From Planctomycetota bacterium (lineage in GTDB: Bacteria > Planctomycetota > UBA1135 > UBA2386): 64,000 nt of DNA. Of this stretch, positions 35,361-45,400 are shown one piece after another. The notes under the pieces are model-generated. The model saw only the letters and a list, made by a program, of their open reading frames with translations, did not search any database and had not been told where the DNA came from. Position numbers and translations under genes: made by a program. Each line of letters begins with the position of its first letter. The stretch's first letter is position 1. The DNA is taken from contig JACKIB010000011.1 of NCBI GenBank assembly GCA_020638695.1, positions 62,001 to 126,000 on the forward strand, in the 5' to 3' direction.

Positions 35361-37523
35361 ATGACACTTGGGCGGCTGATTCTGCGGCGGGCAGCGGCAC
35401 CGGAAGCTCCGACGAACAGAGCGGCCCAGGGCCGATGGCGGCGCGCAGCGTCGCGCTGCACCACGCGCATCGGACGAAGGGCACCGGCACGCGGCGACGC
35501 TCCGAGCTCCCGCATCCGCGCCGGGTGTGTTCGCTGGCTGGCGATGCTGCTGTGTGCGCAGGCGCTGCCCGCCCAGAGCGCGCCCGACCGCGCGGACGAG
35601 TCGGGGGCACACGGCGGCGCCACACCGCCCGCGTCGTTCGACTTCCGCCATGACATCCTGCCGCGGCTGCACCGCCAAGGCTGCGCATCCGCGTACTGCC
35701 ACGGCAGCGCGACCGGGCGAGGTGGCTTCAAGCTGTCGCTGTTCGGCAGCGATCCCGACGCGGACTTCCGCGCGATCACCGCCGATCTCGGTGGCCGCCG
35801 CATCGACCTGCGCGACGCGGCGCACAGCCTGCTGCTGCGCAAGCCGACCCTCGACCTCGACCACGGCGGGGGCCGGCGGCTGCGCCGCGACGACACGAAC
35901 TACCGGGCACTGCGCGGGTGGATCGAAGCCGGCGCCCCGCAGCGGATCGGACCGTCCCGACAGCTCGATGAACTCGAACTCGTCGAACGCAGCGAACGTC
36001 TGGTCGCCACCGCGCACTTCGACGGGGCGGGTACCGCGCGTCGCGACGTCACGACACTCTGCAGCTTCCACAGCTCCGACGAACGCGTGGTCACGGTCGA
36101 CGGCGACGGACGCCTGAGCCGGCACGGGCCGGGCGAAGCGTTCGTGTTCGCCCGCTACCTCGGTCACAGCGCGCGGCTGGCGTTGCTGCGGCCGTTCGCC
36201 GAGCCGAGCACGCTGCCGCAACAGCGGGCGGACCACGCACTCGACGCGGTCTGGCTCCGGCGGCTGCGCGAGCTCGGGCTCACGCCGGCGCCCCCGGCGC
36301 CGCCCGAGGTGCTGCTTCGCCGACTCTACCTGGACCTGGCCGAGACCCTGCCGCGCCCCGCCGACGTCGCGGCGTTCCGCGCCAACCCGGACCCGGGCGT
36401 GGTCGCCGACCGCCTGATGCGGCTGCCCAGCTTCGCCGATCGCTTCGGCAGGCTGCTGGCCGAGACGTTCGAGATCCCGAGCATCACGGACAAGCTCCCG
36501 GGCGCCCGCGCACGCCTGTTCGAGGTCCAACGCACACGCCTGGTCGAGGCGCTGCGCCGCGGGGACACCCTGCACGCGATTGCCGAGCGCCTGCTCACCT
36601 CCGACCGGGCGCTGTTGGAACGGCACGAAGACCCGCGCGACCGCGCCGAGCTGGTGGGTCGGGCATTCCTCGGGGTGCGCATCGGCTGCGCGCGCTGCCA
36701 CGACAGCCCGGTCGACCGCTGGCGCCAGGGTGAGCACCTGGCGTTCGCCGCGATGTTCGCGAGCCCGAGACCGCGGGCAGGCGGCGGCATGGCATCCGGG
36801 GTCCTGTTCCATCCGGACACCGGGACTCCGGTGCCGCCCCACCTGCTTCCGGTGCGTTCGCAAACCGCGCCGCCGCGCGGACTCGACCACGCGGCACAAG
36901 TCGCGTGGTTCGTGCTGCGCAGCGGCAACCGGATGTTCGAGCGTAACTTGGCCAACCGCGTGTTCGCGGCGCTGCTCGGCCGCGGCTTGGTCGAGCCGCT
37001 CGACGACCACCGCTTGAGCAACCCGGCGACCCACGAAGCGGTGTTGGCGCACCTCGCCGAGGTCGCGGCCGGCGGCGACCTGCGGGCGCTGGTCCGCCAC
37101 CTCGTCACTTCCGCGCTCTACCGGGCGAGCAGCGCAGCGGGCGCTTCCCACGAAGTCGCGTGGTTCGCCCGGCGCAGTGCCCGGCCGATGCCGCGGGAGA
37201 CCTTCGAACACGCGGTGTCCGACGCGCTGGCGGCACGGCCGCCGGCGAGCCGCCCGGCCTCACCGCTGGCCACGCAGCTCGCGCTGCTCAACGGCCCCTA
37301 CCTGCACCAGGCAGCCGACCGGTCGCGCACCCTCGACACCGTGGCCGAACTCGCACCGGACCGAGCGAGTCTGCTGCACACCGTGTTCGCGCTGTTGCTG
37401 ACCCGACCACCCGCGGAGGCGGAACGACGGCTGTTCCTGCCGGTTCTGGAGAACGGCCGCCAGGGGCTGGGCGACGTGGTGTTCGCGATCCTCGCCAGCC
37501 GAGAGTTCGGATCGATACGATGA
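35361..37523 (+). CDS. DUF1549/DUF1553 haem-type protein
   Basis: 720 residues. After a long basic N-terminus comes a signal-like helix near residues 57-72 (RWLAMLLCAQALPAQ); the true start could be later, but no better start codon is seen. A cytochrome-like C-x4-CH (CASAYCHG) sits near residue 108. A Big_2-like beta domain lies at about 215-285. The DUF1549 part carries a CxxCH (GCARCHDSPVDRW) near residue 445, and DUF1553 lies at the C-terminus (NRVFAALLGRGLVEPLDD, TSALYR). These pairs are a hallmark of Planctomycetota/PVC genomes and are thought to be periplasmic oxidoreductases acting on carbohydrates. The next gene overlaps by four bases. Confidence 0.9.
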   Translation: MTLGRLILRRAAAPEAPTNRAAQGRWRRAASRCTTRIGRRAPARGDAPSSRIRAGCVRWLAMLLCAQALPAQSAPDRADESGAHGGATPPASFDFRHDILPRLHRQGCASAYCHGSATGRGGFKLSLFGSDPDADFRAITADLGGRRIDLRDAAHSLLLRKPTLDLDHGGGRRLRRDDTNYRALRGWIEAGAPQRIGPSRQLDELELVERSERLVATAHFDGAGTARRDVTTLCSFHSSDERVVTVDGDGRLSRHGPGEAFVFARYLGHSARLALLRPFAEPSTLPQQRADHALDAVWLRRLRELGLTPAPPAPPEVLLRRLYLDLAETLPRPADVAAFRANPDPGVVADRLMRLPSFADRFGRLLAETFEIPSITDKLPGARARLFEVQRTRLVEALRRGDTLHAIAERLLTSDRALLERHEDPRDRAELVGRAFLGVRIGCARCHDSPVDRWRQGEHLAFAAMFASPRPRAGGGMASGVLFHPDTGTPVPPHLLPVRSQTAPPRGLDHAAQVAWFVLRSGNRMFERNLANRVFAALLGRGLVEPLDDHRLSNPATHEAVLAHLAEVAAGGDLRALVRHLVTSALYRASSAAGASHEVAWFARRSARPMPRETFEHAVSDALAARPPASRPASPLATQLALLNGPYLHQAADRSRTLDTVAELAPDRASLLHTVFALLLTRPPAEAERRLFLPVLENGRQGLGDVVFAILASREFGSIR

Positions 37524-38806
37524 ACCCCGTGCCGCCCGAACTCGCGACTCCGTGCACTCGCCGCGACCTGCTCGGCGCGATGGCGTCGCTCCCGTTGCTG
37601 CGCCTGTTCGACCACCCGACGTTCGGCACGCCGGCCCGGCGCGGCAACCGGAAGGCGTGGATCCTGGTGTGGCTCGACGGCGGCGCCAGCCACCTCGAGA
37701 CCTTCGACTGCAAACCCGAGGCTCCGCCGGACATCCGCGGCGACCTGAAGTCGATCCCGACCCGCGCCGACGGCGTGTTCTTCGGTGAACCACTCGGGCG
37801 ACTGGCCAAGTTGATGGACCGGATGACGCTGTTCCGCTCCATCACCCACGGCGAAGGCCAACACGACCGGGCCTCCGAGTACCTGCTCACGGGACACCGC
37901 CCGTCCCCGGTGTTGCACCACCCGTTCCTCGGCGTGGTGCACGCGCTCGGGCGAAGCGAAGACAGTGCCATCCCCGCCTACGTGGCGATTCCCGATGCGC
38001 CGACGCACGGCCGCGAGGGTTTCCTACCGGCGGCGCGTGGCCCGTTCGAAGTCGGCGGCAACCCCGGCCGCCCCGACTTCCGAGTACACGACCTCGCACC
38101 GCGCCAACGCACCCCCGCGCGCAGCACCCTGTTGCGGCAGCTCGACGCGCTCGACGGCGCGCCGCGCTCGCCGAGCGAGGCGACCCGCGATGCGTTCCTC
38201 GCCCAGGCGCTGCGCATGACCCTCGACCCGAAGACCCGCGCGGTGTTCGACCTGGGCGCCGAGGCGGACGCGGTGCGGCAACGCTTCGGCCGCCACCAAC
38301 TCGGCCAGTCGTGTCTGCTCGCACGACGACTCGTGCAGCACGGCAGCCGCAGCGTGTTGATCCGCGACGTCGGTTGGGACCACCACCGCGACATCAAGCG
38401 CGCGATGACCTACGGCTTCCCGCCGAAGCTCACGGCGCTCGATCAGTCCATCAGTGCATTGGTCGAAGACCTCGAGCGGCACGACCTCGCCGACGACGTG
38501 ATGGTGGTAGTCGCCAGCGAGTTCGGCCGCACACCGCGACTCAACCCGAGCGGCGGACGCGACCACTGGCCACGCGCCCAATCGGTGCTGGCGTTCGGCG
38601 CGGGACTCGCACGCGGCGCGGTGGTGGGCAGCACCGACCGCAAGGGCGAAGCACCGGCATCCGACGCGATCTCGCCGGCCGACCTCCACGCAACCCTGAT
38701 CGCCGCGCTGGGGGGCGACGTCGGACAGACGCTGCGTGCCCCGAACGGCCGGCCGATTCCGGTGGTGGAAGCCGGCGGGCGACCGGTGCGCGGGGCACTC
38801 CGGTGA
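37520..38806 (+). CDS. DUF1501 family exported protein
   Basis: 428 residues from the ATG at 37520 in the ATGA overlap with the DUF1549 gene. The N-terminus CTRRDLLGAMASLPLL is a Tat-like signal. The alkaline-phosphatase-like fold is seen in WILVWLDGGASHLETFDCKPEA, RSITHGEGQHDRASEYLLTG, GWDHH, and VVASEFGRTPRLNPSGGRDHWP. This is the classic DUF1501 partner of DUF1549/DUF1553 proteins. It is probably a periplasmic hydrolase (sulfatase/phosphatase-like), and the substrate is unknown. The stop overlaps the GTG start of the next gene. Confidence 0.93.
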   Translation: MNPVPPELATPCTRRDLLGAMASLPLLRLFDHPTFGTPARRGNRKAWILVWLDGGASHLETFDCKPEAPPDIRGDLKSIPTRADGVFFGEPLGRLAKLMDRMTLFRSITHGEGQHDRASEYLLTGHRPSPVLHHPFLGVVHALGRSEDSAIPAYVAIPDAPTHGREGFLPAARGPFEVGGNPGRPDFRVHDLAPRQRTPARSTLLRQLDALDGAPRSPSEATRDAFLAQALRMTLDPKTRAVFDLGAEADAVRQRFGRHQLGQSCLLARRLVQHGSRSVLIRDVGWDHHRDIKRAMTYGFPPKLTALDQSISALVEDLERHDLADDVMVVVASEFGRTPRLNPSGGRDHWPRAQSVLAFGAGLARGAVVGSTDRKGEAPASDAISPADLHATLIAALGGDVGQTLRAPNGRPIPVVEAGGRPVRGALR

Positions 38807-39747
38807 GGAGCTACGCGGTGATTGGATGCATTACTGCAGTGCTGGTCGGCTGCACCGCGGCCGGACACCCGAACGGCGCCGATGCGCCCACCGCGACGTC
38901 CACCCACCTCGGTCCGGTGACCGGGTTGGCAGCGTTCGGCGACGGAATCGCCGCGTGCTCCCAGCGCGGCGTGTGGTCCGGGGACCGCTGGCTGGACCCC
39001 GGGTTTCGCCCGGTCGCGCTCACCGCACACGGAGAAGTTCTGCTGGTCGGTGGTGGCGTCCCGGCCGAGCGTGGCGACATCGCGCTGTTCGACCGCGCCG
39101 GCCGGAACCTCGCGCACCGGAGAATCGCCGACGACCTGGTGTACGCCGTCGCGCTCGACCCACCGCGAAACCGTGCCGCCGCGGGCTGCGCGGATGGCAG
39201 CGTGTTGTTGCTCGAGCTGCCGAGTCTGGCGGTGCGTCAGCGGCTGACGCGCCACACCGCACCGTGCCGCGCCCTCGCTTTCTCCATCGACGGCAAGACT
39301 CTGGCGAGTGGCGGTCGCGACGGGTTGGTGATCCTTCACCGACTCGACCTCGGCACGCACGCGTCGCTCGCCGACCACACGGCTGCGGTGGAATGCCTGA
39401 TGTTCGACGGCGCGAAGCTGTTGTCGGGCGCGGCCGACGGCAAGGTTCGGGTGCACGAAGGCACGCGGCTGCGGCGCAGCTACCTCGGCCTGCCGTCGAC
39501 GGTGGTGGCGCTCGTCTGCCGGGGCCCGGGCAGCGGAGTCGTGGCGGGACTGGCCGACGGTGGGTTGATCGAACTCCAGGCCGACGGCGACGGACACCGG
39601 TCCCTTCGCCAGACCGAGTCTGCGGTGTTCTCCCTGTTGGCGACCGAACGGCAGCTTCTCGTCGGCCACCTCGGCGGATATCAGTCGCTGGCTTGGCCCA
39701 CCGATCACGCCTCGATCACGACATCCCGACGACAACGGCGACCATGA
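38803..39747 (+). CDS. WD40-like beta-propeller lipoprotein
   Basis: 314 residues from a GTG at 38803, overlapping the DUF1501 stop (GTGA). The start is supported by a lipoprotein signal peptide (YAVIGCITAVLVGC). The rest is a series of WD40-type blades, for example CRALAFSIDGKTLASGGRDGLVILH, VECLMFDGAKLLSGAADGKVRVH and ARSVGAGCADGSVLLLELPSLA-like segments. It is likely a periplasmic binding scaffold. Next to DUF1549/DUF1501 proteins, this WD40 partner recurs in PVC genomes. The next start overlaps by four bases. Confidence 0.85.
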   Translation: MRSYAVIGCITAVLVGCTAAGHPNGADAPTATSTHLGPVTGLAAFGDGIAACSQRGVWSGDRWLDPGFRPVALTAHGEVLLVGGGVPAERGDIALFDRAGRNLAHRRIADDLVYAVALDPPRNRAAAGCADGSVLLLELPSLAVRQRLTRHTAPCRALAFSIDGKTLASGGRDGLVILHRLDLGTHASLADHTAAVECLMFDGAKLLSGAADGKVRVHEGTRLRRSYLGLPSTVVALVCRGPGSGVVAGLADGGLIELQADGDGHRSLRQTESAVFSLLATERQLLVGHLGGYQSLAWPTDHASITTSRRQRRP

Positions 39748-40835
39748 ACGCCCGACCCCTAGCCTGGTCGCTGCTCTGCGCCGCGTCGCTCGCGACGTCC
39801 GCGCCAGCCCAATCCGCGCCACCCGGCCCGGCCAAGCCGCCGATCCGCGGCATCACCGTCTCCACCCACGGCAGTGGCCGCGACTGGGGCACGGCGGCGA
39901 TCGACCGGTGCTTCGACGACCTGGCGGCGGTGCACGCCAACTGGGTCTGCATCCACCCGTACGCCCGCATCCACCGCAGCGGCCGGGTCACCTGGGACAC
40001 CTTCACGTCGGACGCGCCGCCCGCCTACCTGACGCGACCGATCGCCGAGGCGCACCGCCGCGGCCTCAAGGTGTTCGTCAAACCCCACCTCGCCTACTGG
40101 GGTTCGCCGTTCCGTTGGCGCGGTGAGATCACCTTCGACGACGCGACCCGCTGGAACCGGTTCTTCACCCACTACCGGCAGTGGATCGTGGCGGTCGCCG
40201 CGGCGTGCAGCAAAGCCGACGGCTTCGCGGTCGGCACCGAGCTCGACAAGACCGCGGTGCACACCGCGCAGTGGCGGGCGATCATCCGCGCGGTGCGGGA
40301 AGTGACGCGGGCTCCGCTGACCTACGCCGCCAACTGGAGCGACTACCAGCGCATCGGCTTCTGGGACGCGCTGGACATCATCGGGGTGCAGGCCTACTTC
40401 CCTCTGGCCGATCGGCGTGACGCACCGGACGAGCTGCTGCGCGCCGGCTGGCGACGGGTCATGGAGGAGGTGCGCACGTTCGCCGTCCGGCAGCGGCGCA
40501 ACGTGGTGTTCACCGAACTCGGCTACACGAACTCGTTCCGCGCCGCGATCGAGCCTTGGGCCAGCCACAGCGACGGTCGCGACGCAGAACCATTCCAGCG
40601 CCGGCTGATGGCGGTCGCCCTGCGTGCGATCGAGGACGAGCCGAGGGTCGAGGGCGCGTTCCTGTGGAAGTGGTTCCCGCCACCGCGCAGCACCGGGCGG
40701 GACTTCCGGATCGCCACCCCCGAGATGCAGCGCACCATCGCCGAGGTGTGGCGCCATCCGGCCTCGCCACGCCCGGCCGCGGGCGCCACGCACCGCGGCG
40801 CTACTGACCGCGGCGCTACTGACCGCGGTAGGTGA
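39744..40835 (+). CDS. GH113-like glycoside hydrolase
   Basis: 363 residues from the ATG at 39744 (ATGA overlap with the WD40 gene). A signal peptide is present (MNARPLAWSLLCAASLATSAPAQ). The TIM barrel starts with IRGITVSTHGSGRDWG. Catalytic candidates are Glu166 in FAVGTELDK (acid/base) and Glu258 in VVFTELGYTN (nucleophile), placed as in GH113 beta-mannanases. A secreted beta-mannanase or related glycosidase is likely. The last 15 residues come from a 15-bp tandem repeat that overlaps the end of infA on the other strand. Confidence 0.85.
   Translation: MNARPLAWSLLCAASLATSAPAQSAPPGPAKPPIRGITVSTHGSGRDWGTAAIDRCFDDLAAVHANWVCIHPYARIHRSGRVTWDTFTSDAPPAYLTRPIAEAHRRGLKVFVKPHLAYWGSPFRWRGEITFDDATRWNRFFTHYRQWIVAVAAACSKADGFAVGTELDKTAVHTAQWRAIIRAVREVTRAPLTYAANWSDYQRIGFWDALDIIGVQAYFPLADRRDAPDELLRAGWRRVMEEVRTFAVRQRRNVVFTELGYTNSFRAAIEPWASHSDGRDAEPFQRRLMAVALRAIEDEPRVEGAFLWKWFPPPRSTGRDFRIATPEMQRTIAEVWRHPASPRPAAGATHRGATDRGATDRGR
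40792..40828 (+). repeat. 15-bp tandem repeat at the overlap of two convergent genes
   Basis: Two and a half copies of ACCGCGGCGCTACTG. They encode the end of the hydrolase (RGATDRGATDRGR) and, on the other strand, the last codons and stop of infA (stop at 40816-40818, inside the second copy). Confidence 0.8.
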
Positions 40836-41034
40836 TGCGGCCGCGGGTCAGGTCGTAGGGCGATACTTCGACCGTGACCTTGTCGCCGGGCAGGATCCGG
40901 ATGTAGAAGCGACGCATCTTGCCCGACACGTGGGCGAGGATGATGTGGCCCTGGGCGACCTCGACGCGGAACCGCGCATTGGGGAGAGCCTCGATGACGG
41001 TGCCCTCCAGGGTGATCGCTTCTTCTTTGGCCAA
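40816..41034 (-). CDS. infA: translation initiation factor IF-1
   Basis: 72 residues, exactly the length of bacterial IF-1, starting from TTG at 41034 (MAKEEAITLEGTVIEALPNA). It has the S1/OB-fold core (GHIILAHVSGKMRRFYIRILPGDKVTVEVSPYDLTRGRITYRGQ). No ATG fits this start, so a TTG start is firmly indicated; only a weak purine patch lies upstream. It binds the ribosomal A site during initiation and is a housekeeping gene, here alone among envelope genes. Confidence 0.95.
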   Translation of the reverse strand: MAKEEAITLEGTVIEALPNARFRVEVAQGHIILAHVSGKMRRFYIRILPGDKVTVEVSPYDLTRGRITYRGQ

Positions 41035-41177
41035 GCGGCTCGTGGGGTGGAAACTCGTGGTGTCGGGAGACCCGCGCCGAACCCTCCGGCGCGAGGGGTG
41101 ACGATGCAGCCCACCCGCGGCCAAGTCAAGTCCGGAACACGCTTCCCCCTGACCCACGGGTCGGCGAAAACCGGCGC

Positions 41178-42278
41178 GTGAGCAGCTTCCACGCCCTGAC
41201 CAGGGTCACGATCGAACCGGGCTGTCGGGCACGCGCCGCGGCGGCAGTCACCGAGCTGGGTGGCCACCGCGTCCTGGTGGTGACCGACGCTTTCCTCAGC
41301 CGCACCCCCGCGTTCCAGCACCTGGTGCAGATCCTCCGCGAGGCGTCGATCGACGTCGACCTGTTCGCCAGCGTCGAGTCGAACCCGCGCACCACCACCG
41401 CGGAGCGGCTCGGGGAACGGGCCCGCACCTGCCAGGTGGTGCTGGGGTTCGGTGGCGGAAGCGTGCTCGACGCGGCCAAGGCTGCGGCGATGCTGGCCAC
41501 CAACGACGGACGGGCGTTGGACTACGTGGGCCGGAACCGCTTCACCCGCCCACCACTGCCATTCGTCGCGATCCCCACCACCTGCGGCACCGGATCGGAG
41601 GTGACCTGGGTGTCGGTGCTCACCGATCCGGACAAGCGCGTCAAGGTGAGCCTGAAGGGCGAGGGCATGTTCCCCGACATCGCCCTGGTCGACGCCGATC
41701 TGCTGGTCGGTATGCCGCCGGCGTTGGTGGCCGCGACGGGCTTCGACGCGCTGACCCACGCCCTCGAGGCGACCACCGGGCTGCCGCGCAATCCGGTGTC
41801 CGACGCGCTGGCGGAGAAGGCGATCACCCTGCTGCTCGAGTTCCTGCCGAGGGCCGTGTCCGACATCGACCACGACGGGCAAGCCCGCGAGGCGGTGATG
41901 CGCGCCGCGACGCTCGCTGGCCTGGCGTTCGGCAACAGCGATGTCGGCGGTGTGCACTGCCTGTCGGAGACCCTGGGTGGACTGCACGACGTGCCGCACG
42001 GCCTGGCCAACGCGATGCTGCTGGTACCGGTGATGCGCTCCCACGGGTCGTCGATCGCGGCACGCCTCGGCGAACTCGACGCCGAGGGGCCGGCGCACTT
42101 CCTGGGCGCGCTGGAGCAGCGGATCGCGGACCTCGGCATTCCGGCGTTCGCTTCCCTGGGCATTCCGCGGGCCGACTACCCCGAGATCGCAGCAGGGGCG
42201 GTGGCGAACGGCTCCAACGCCGCCAACCCCCGACCGATGGCCGCCGCCGACTACCTGCGCATCCTGGAAGCGCTGTAG
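41178..42278 (+). CDS. iron-containing alcohol dehydrogenase
   Basis: 366 residues from a GTG at 41178. The Fe-ADH NAD motif GGGSVLDAAKA (93-102) and IPTTCGTGSEVT (132-143) are present. Metal ligands are Asp190 and His194 (FDALTHALE) and the later histidines in GVHCLSETLGGLHDVPHGLANA. The length is normal for the group (lactaldehyde reductase, 1,3-propanediol or butanol dehydrogenases). It reduces aldehydes or oxidises alcohols in the cytoplasm; the substrate is unknown. It stands alone, divergent from infA. Confidence 0.93.
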   Translation: MSSFHALTRVTIEPGCRARAAAAVTELGGHRVLVVTDAFLSRTPAFQHLVQILREASIDVDLFASVESNPRTTTAERLGERARTCQVVLGFGGGSVLDAAKAAAMLATNDGRALDYVGRNRFTRPPLPFVAIPTTCGTGSEVTWVSVLTDPDKRVKVSLKGEGMFPDIALVDADLLVGMPPALVAATGFDALTHALEATTGLPRNPVSDALAEKAITLLLEFLPRAVSDIDHDGQAREAVMRAATLAGLAFGNSDVGGVHCLSETLGGLHDVPHGLANAMLLVPVMRSHGSSIAARLGELDAEGPAHFLGALEQRIADLGIPAFASLGIPRADYPEIAAGAVANGSNAANPRPMAAADYLRILEAL

Positions 42279-42421
42279 CCCCGATCCACCGGTCACATCG
42301 CGCCCGGTGCGGCACGCCGGCGGGACCACCGGGACGTGCGCGACCGAGCCGCCCAAAGGCGTCCGGCACCCGGCCCGAACCCGTGCTCTCGACCAGCCCA
42401 CCCGGGCGGTAACCTGCGGGC

Positions 42422-45400
42422 ATGAGACCGCCCATGCCGTGGCTCTGCGCCTGTCTCGTGCTGTCCCCGCTCGCCTCGCAGAGCAAACCAGCGCCGTTCG
42501 ACCCACCCAAGGGAGCCCGGATCTGCCTGCTCGGCAACGCACTGGCCGAGCGCATGCAGCACCACGGTTGGTTCGAGACGCTGCTACAGCTGCGTTTCCC
42601 CGCGCGGCACCTGGTGGTGCGCAACCTCGGCTTCGGCGCGGACGAACTGTCGGTGCATCAGCGCACCATGAACTTCGGCAAGCTGTCCAGCGATGCGATG
42701 GGCAGCGACTTGCAACACGGCAAGTTCGTGGTGTGGGACCGGTTCCTCACCCACTGCAAGGCTGACATCGTGTTGGCGTTCTTCGGCTTCAACGAATCGT
42801 TCGCCGACCGAGCCGGACTGCCGAAGTTCCGCGCCGACCTCACGGAGTTCATCCGGCACGTCGCGGCAAGCAAGTACAACGGCAAGACGCCACCCCAGCT
42901 GGTGCTGTTCTCCTCGCTGCCGTTCGAGAACACCGGCAACCGAAGTCTGCCCGATGGTCGTGAACACAATCGTCGGATCGAGCTGTACACCGCGGCGGCC
43001 GCCGAGGTCGCGGCGGAGCACGCGGTGCGGTTCGTCGACTTGGGTCCGGCGATGCGCGAGTCGTACCGCAAACGCCGGGCACCGCTGACGATCAACGGCA
43101 TCCACCTGTCGGAGGAAGGCAACCGCCAGGTGGCGCATGCGATCGCCGGGTCGCTGTGGGGTGGCACCGAACTCGCGCCCCCCGGGTCGGCCGAGGCACT
43201 GCGCCGCGCCGTGCTCGACAAGAACTTCCACTGGCACCAGCGCTACCGCGTGACCGACGGCTACAACGTCTACGGCGGTCGTTCGAAGAAGGTGTACGGC
43301 ACGCCGGACGGCAAGGAGTTCGCCAACTACGCGGTGTTGCAGCGCGAGATGGACGTGCTGGACGCGATGACCGCGAACCGCGATTCCCACGTCTGGTCGC
43401 TCGCGGCCGGCCAACCGACGCCGATCGACGACTCGAAGCTACCGGCGCAGCTACCCGTCAGGACCAACAAGCCGGGCCCTGGGCCCGCCGGGACCCACCT
43501 GTACCTGAGCGGCAGCGACGCACTCGCCAAGATGACCCCCGCCAAGGGCATGAAGGTCGAGCTGTTCGCCGACGAGGCGCGCTTTCCCGAGCTGGTCAAT
43601 CCGGTGCAGATGGCATGGGACACCAAGGGCCGGCTGTGGGTCGCGGTCTGGCCGACCTACCCGCACTGGCGCCCCGGTGCACCGCGCAACGACAAGCTGC
43701 TGATCCTCGAGGACACCGACGGCGACGGACGGGCCGACGTGTGCAAGGTGTTCGCTGGCGACCTGCTGAATCCCACCGGGTTCGAGTTCTGGAACGGCGG
43801 GGTGTTCGTCGCCGCGGCCCCGGACCTGTTGTTCCTGAAGGACACCGACGGCGACGACCGCGCCGACCGATGCGTTCGCGTATTGCACGGGCTGAGCTCG
43901 GCCGACACCCACCACACCGCCAACAGCTTCGTGCTCGGTCCCGACGGCGCGCTGTACTTCCAGGAGGGCACCTTCCACCGTTCGCAGATCGAGTCGGTGC
44001 ACGGTCCGGTGCGCAACCGCGATGCGTGCGTGTGGCGGTTCGATCCGCGCACCTGGTCGGTCGAGCGCTACGTCCCCTACAACTTCGCCAACCCGCACGG
44101 CCACGTGTTCGACCACTGGGGCCAGGACTTCGTGACCGACGGCACCGGCAACGTCAACTACTACGCGCTGCCATTCTCCGGCCACGTCGCGGCACCGGCC
44201 AAACACCGCGGCTACTTCCCGTTCTTCCGGCAGCGCAGCCGACCCGCCGCAGCCACCGAGATCCTGTCGAGCAGCCACTTCCCCGCAGCCAACCAGGGCA
44301 GCTACCTGATCGCCAACGTGATCGGCTTCCTCGGCATCTTCCAGTACCGCGTGCTCGACGATGGCTCGGGGTTCCGCGCCGAGGAAATCGAGCCGATCGT
44401 GCAGAGCACCGACCCGAACTTCCGCCCCTCGGACATCGAGGTCGGTCCCGACGGTGCGCTCTACTTCCTCGACTGGCACAACGCGATCATCGGGCACCTG
44501 CAGCACCACATCCGCGACCCCAGCCGCGACACCGCACACGGTCGGGTGTACCGGGTGAGCTGCCCCGGGCGGCCGAAGACCCAACCCGCGGCAATCGCCG
44601 GGCGGCCGATCCCGGAGCTGCTCCGCAACCTGGAGAACGCGGACGACCGAGTTCGCTACCGCACACACATCGAGCTCAGCGCGCGCGACAGCGATGCGGT
44701 GCTGGCCGCGGCCGACGCCTGGCTCGCGGCACTCGACTCCGCGCAGCCGGACTACGCGCACCACCGGTTGGAAGGATTGTGGTTGCAGCAGCAACACGAC
44801 CGCGTCGATCCCGCGCTGCTGCGCGCGCTGCTCCGCGATGCGCGGCCACAGGTGCGGGCCGCGGCGACCCGCGTGCTCCGCCACGCAGCGGCGAAGCTGG
44901 CCGACGGGCCGGCGCTGCTCGCCAAACAGGCCGCCGACCCGCACCCGCGGGTGCGGCTCGAAGCGGTAGTCGCCGCCAGCTTCCTCGACTCGGCGAGTGC
45001 CGCCGCGGCGGCGCTCGAGGCTCTCCGCCATCCGACCGATCGCTTCCTCGACTACGCACTCGACGCCACGATCCGCCAGCTGGCACCACGCTGGCAGGCG
45101 GCGCTGCAAGCGGGCGAAGCCGTGGTGGCCGCCGACAATCCGGCGGGGATCCGTTTCCTGTTGGGACGCGTGACGCCCGCCGAACTGCGGGCCTTGCCGC
45201 GCACACCCGCGGTCTTGCAGGCGCTGCTGCAGCGGCACATGGTGCCGGCCGAGCTGCGGCGCGAGGCCGCCGCTGCGCTGGCAGCGCAGCACAAGACCAG
45301 CACGACCGCCGAGTTGCTCGCTGCGGTTCGCGCCCTGGATCAGGATGGCGGGACGATGTCCGCCCACACGGTGCGCGACCTGGGCGCCCTGCTCCACGAG

